Of a stretch of DNA of 5,032 nucleotides, positions 4,419 through 5,032 are shown in pieces. The translations under genes were made by a program, and so were the position numbers. The notes beneath the pieces were generated by a model that was given only the letters and a program-made list of their open reading frames with translations, did no database searches and had not been told where the DNA came from. Every line of letters begins with the position of its first letter. Position 1 is the stretch's first letter. This DNA is from an uncultured Acetatifactor sp. (GTDB lineage Bacteria > Bacillota > Clostridia > Lachnospirales > Lachnospiraceae): contig CAOOJO010000251.1 in assembly GCA_948496895.1 (NCBI GenBank), forward strand, positions 1 through 5,032, written 5' to 3'.

Positions 4419-5032
4419 ACGGGCTGCAGCAGAGGCTCTTCGATAAGCTCCAGGCTGCGGATATGGCCAATTATGATGCGGAGGAGCTGTATACGGCGGT
4501 GGCCCTGGCGAACGAGGAGATTGCGGTCCGCCCTCTGGAGGCCACGGACAATCTGTTCCGGGGGGTCGAGGGACTGATCGCCGCCTGCGCCATCCTTGCC
4601 GGAACCATTCCCACCAACGGATTCGTGCTGGGAATCTGCATCCTCTCCTTTGCCGCGGGCATTTTCCTGACAAATGTCCAGTCCAAAAAGGAGGTCGGAT
4701 ACGATGAAGAGATGAAAAGGAAGGACAAGAAGCTGGCCATGCTGCGCCGTCTCCTGTATCTGCCGGAGTACGGGAAGGACAATCGGCTGAGCCATGTGCA
4801 CCAGGTGTTCCTGAGGGAGTATAGAGCCACGGTGGAGGAAAAGGAAGGGATCGGGCTGGACAGCGGGAGGAGGATCGGGAACCTGGCTTTCCTGCGGAGG
4901 ATGTTCTGCAGCGCTGTCTGCATGGACTTCCTGATTCCCCTGTATCTGAGCATGGCGGTCCTGCTGTGGGGAAGGCTGCCCATCTCGGCCTTCGTGGTGG
5001 CGGTCAACGCCGGAGACCAGATGCAGAGGACG
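4280..5032 (+). pseudogene. ABC exporter membrane domain, continuation in another frame (no start, runs off the window)
   Basis: This frame is open from 4280 (after a stop at 4277-4279) to the window end; ABC-like sequence begins near 4313 with 'LLLFLLSAVAFLGAVFALQA'. It continues with 'YYRYVFEPVHRERI' and 'LQQRLFDKLQAADMANYDAE', the intracellular-loop pattern of ABC exporters. A TM3-TM4 pair follows (about 4570-4680), then a charged loop (KKEVGYDEEMKRKDKK), and a further TM segment from about 4905 ('MDFLIPLYLSMAVLLWG'). The nucleotide-binding domain would lie outside the window. No good start codon with a ribosome binding site exists before ATG 4463, and starting there would lose TM2, so the piece looks non-functional as it stands. 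Its first TM segment is a second version of the TM2 already present just upstream, which suggests a fusion of two paralogous genes rather than a simple one-base loss. Confidence 0.65.

Noticed and set aside
3984..4673. Long minus-strand frame of 229 codons over the ABC region
   Set aside because: Arg/Pro-rich composition without domains; the plus strand carries clear ABC transmembrane sequence in both frames here.
1..5032. CRISPR array, tRNA/rRNA gene, insertion sequence or phage attachment site
   Set aside because: No regularly spaced repeats, RNA-gene signatures, transposase motifs or terminal inverted repeats were found on either strand.

Overview
The window looks like a chromosomal piece of a motile, anaerobic Firmicute, most likely a gut Lachnospiraceae (Clostridia). 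The reasons are: clearly GC-rich coding sequence with AT-rich intergenic DNA, strong GGAGG-type ribosome binding sites, consensus sigma-A promoters, a compact flagellin without the outer D2/D3 domains, a dCache chemoreceptor, and a small CD3324-family HTH protein. The assignment rests on sequence character and family membership, not on a database search.

Layout from left to right. (1) Positions 1-110, minus strand: first 36 codons of an amidohydrolase-like gene running off the window, with its own promoter at 133-161. (2) 276-1034, minus strand: a complete 252-aa flagellin with a shortened N-terminal D0 segment; a 10+5 bp hairpin follows at 194-232. (3) 1035-1320: a divergent control region. 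It holds a near-consensus sigma-A promoter for the flagellin (minus), a second for the chemoreceptor (plus), a 13-of-15 match to the CodY box next to the flagellin -35, a 13-bp dyad bracketing that -35, and a tandem 9-bp repeat in the chemoreceptor leader. (4) 1321-3348, plus: a 675-aa methyl-accepting chemotaxis protein. (5) 3349-3618: no full-size gene, but a possible 26-codon leader ORF and a set of interlocking inverted repeats that could fold as a pseudoknot or as competing hairpins. (6) 3619-3876, plus: an 85-aa CD3324-family HTH protein closed by a clear intrinsic terminator at 3881-3917. (7) 4035-5032, plus: a broken ABC exporter membrane domain. It changes reading frame near 4300-4320 and carries two consecutive versions of the same transmembrane segment, so it looks like the junction of two related ABC half-transporter genes.

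The flagellin and the chemoreceptor form a small divergent motility/chemotaxis locus. No other flagellar or che genes are visible, so both proteins must work with machinery encoded elsewhere. Both appear to be read by the housekeeping sigma factor rather than sigma-28 (FliA/SigD), and the region between them holds candidate sites for nutrient control. The most useful points for follow-up are the control region at 1119-1156, the flagellin with a conserved TLR5-contact surface but altered D0 ends, the structured intergenic stretch at 3432-3557, and the chimeric ABC pseudogene.
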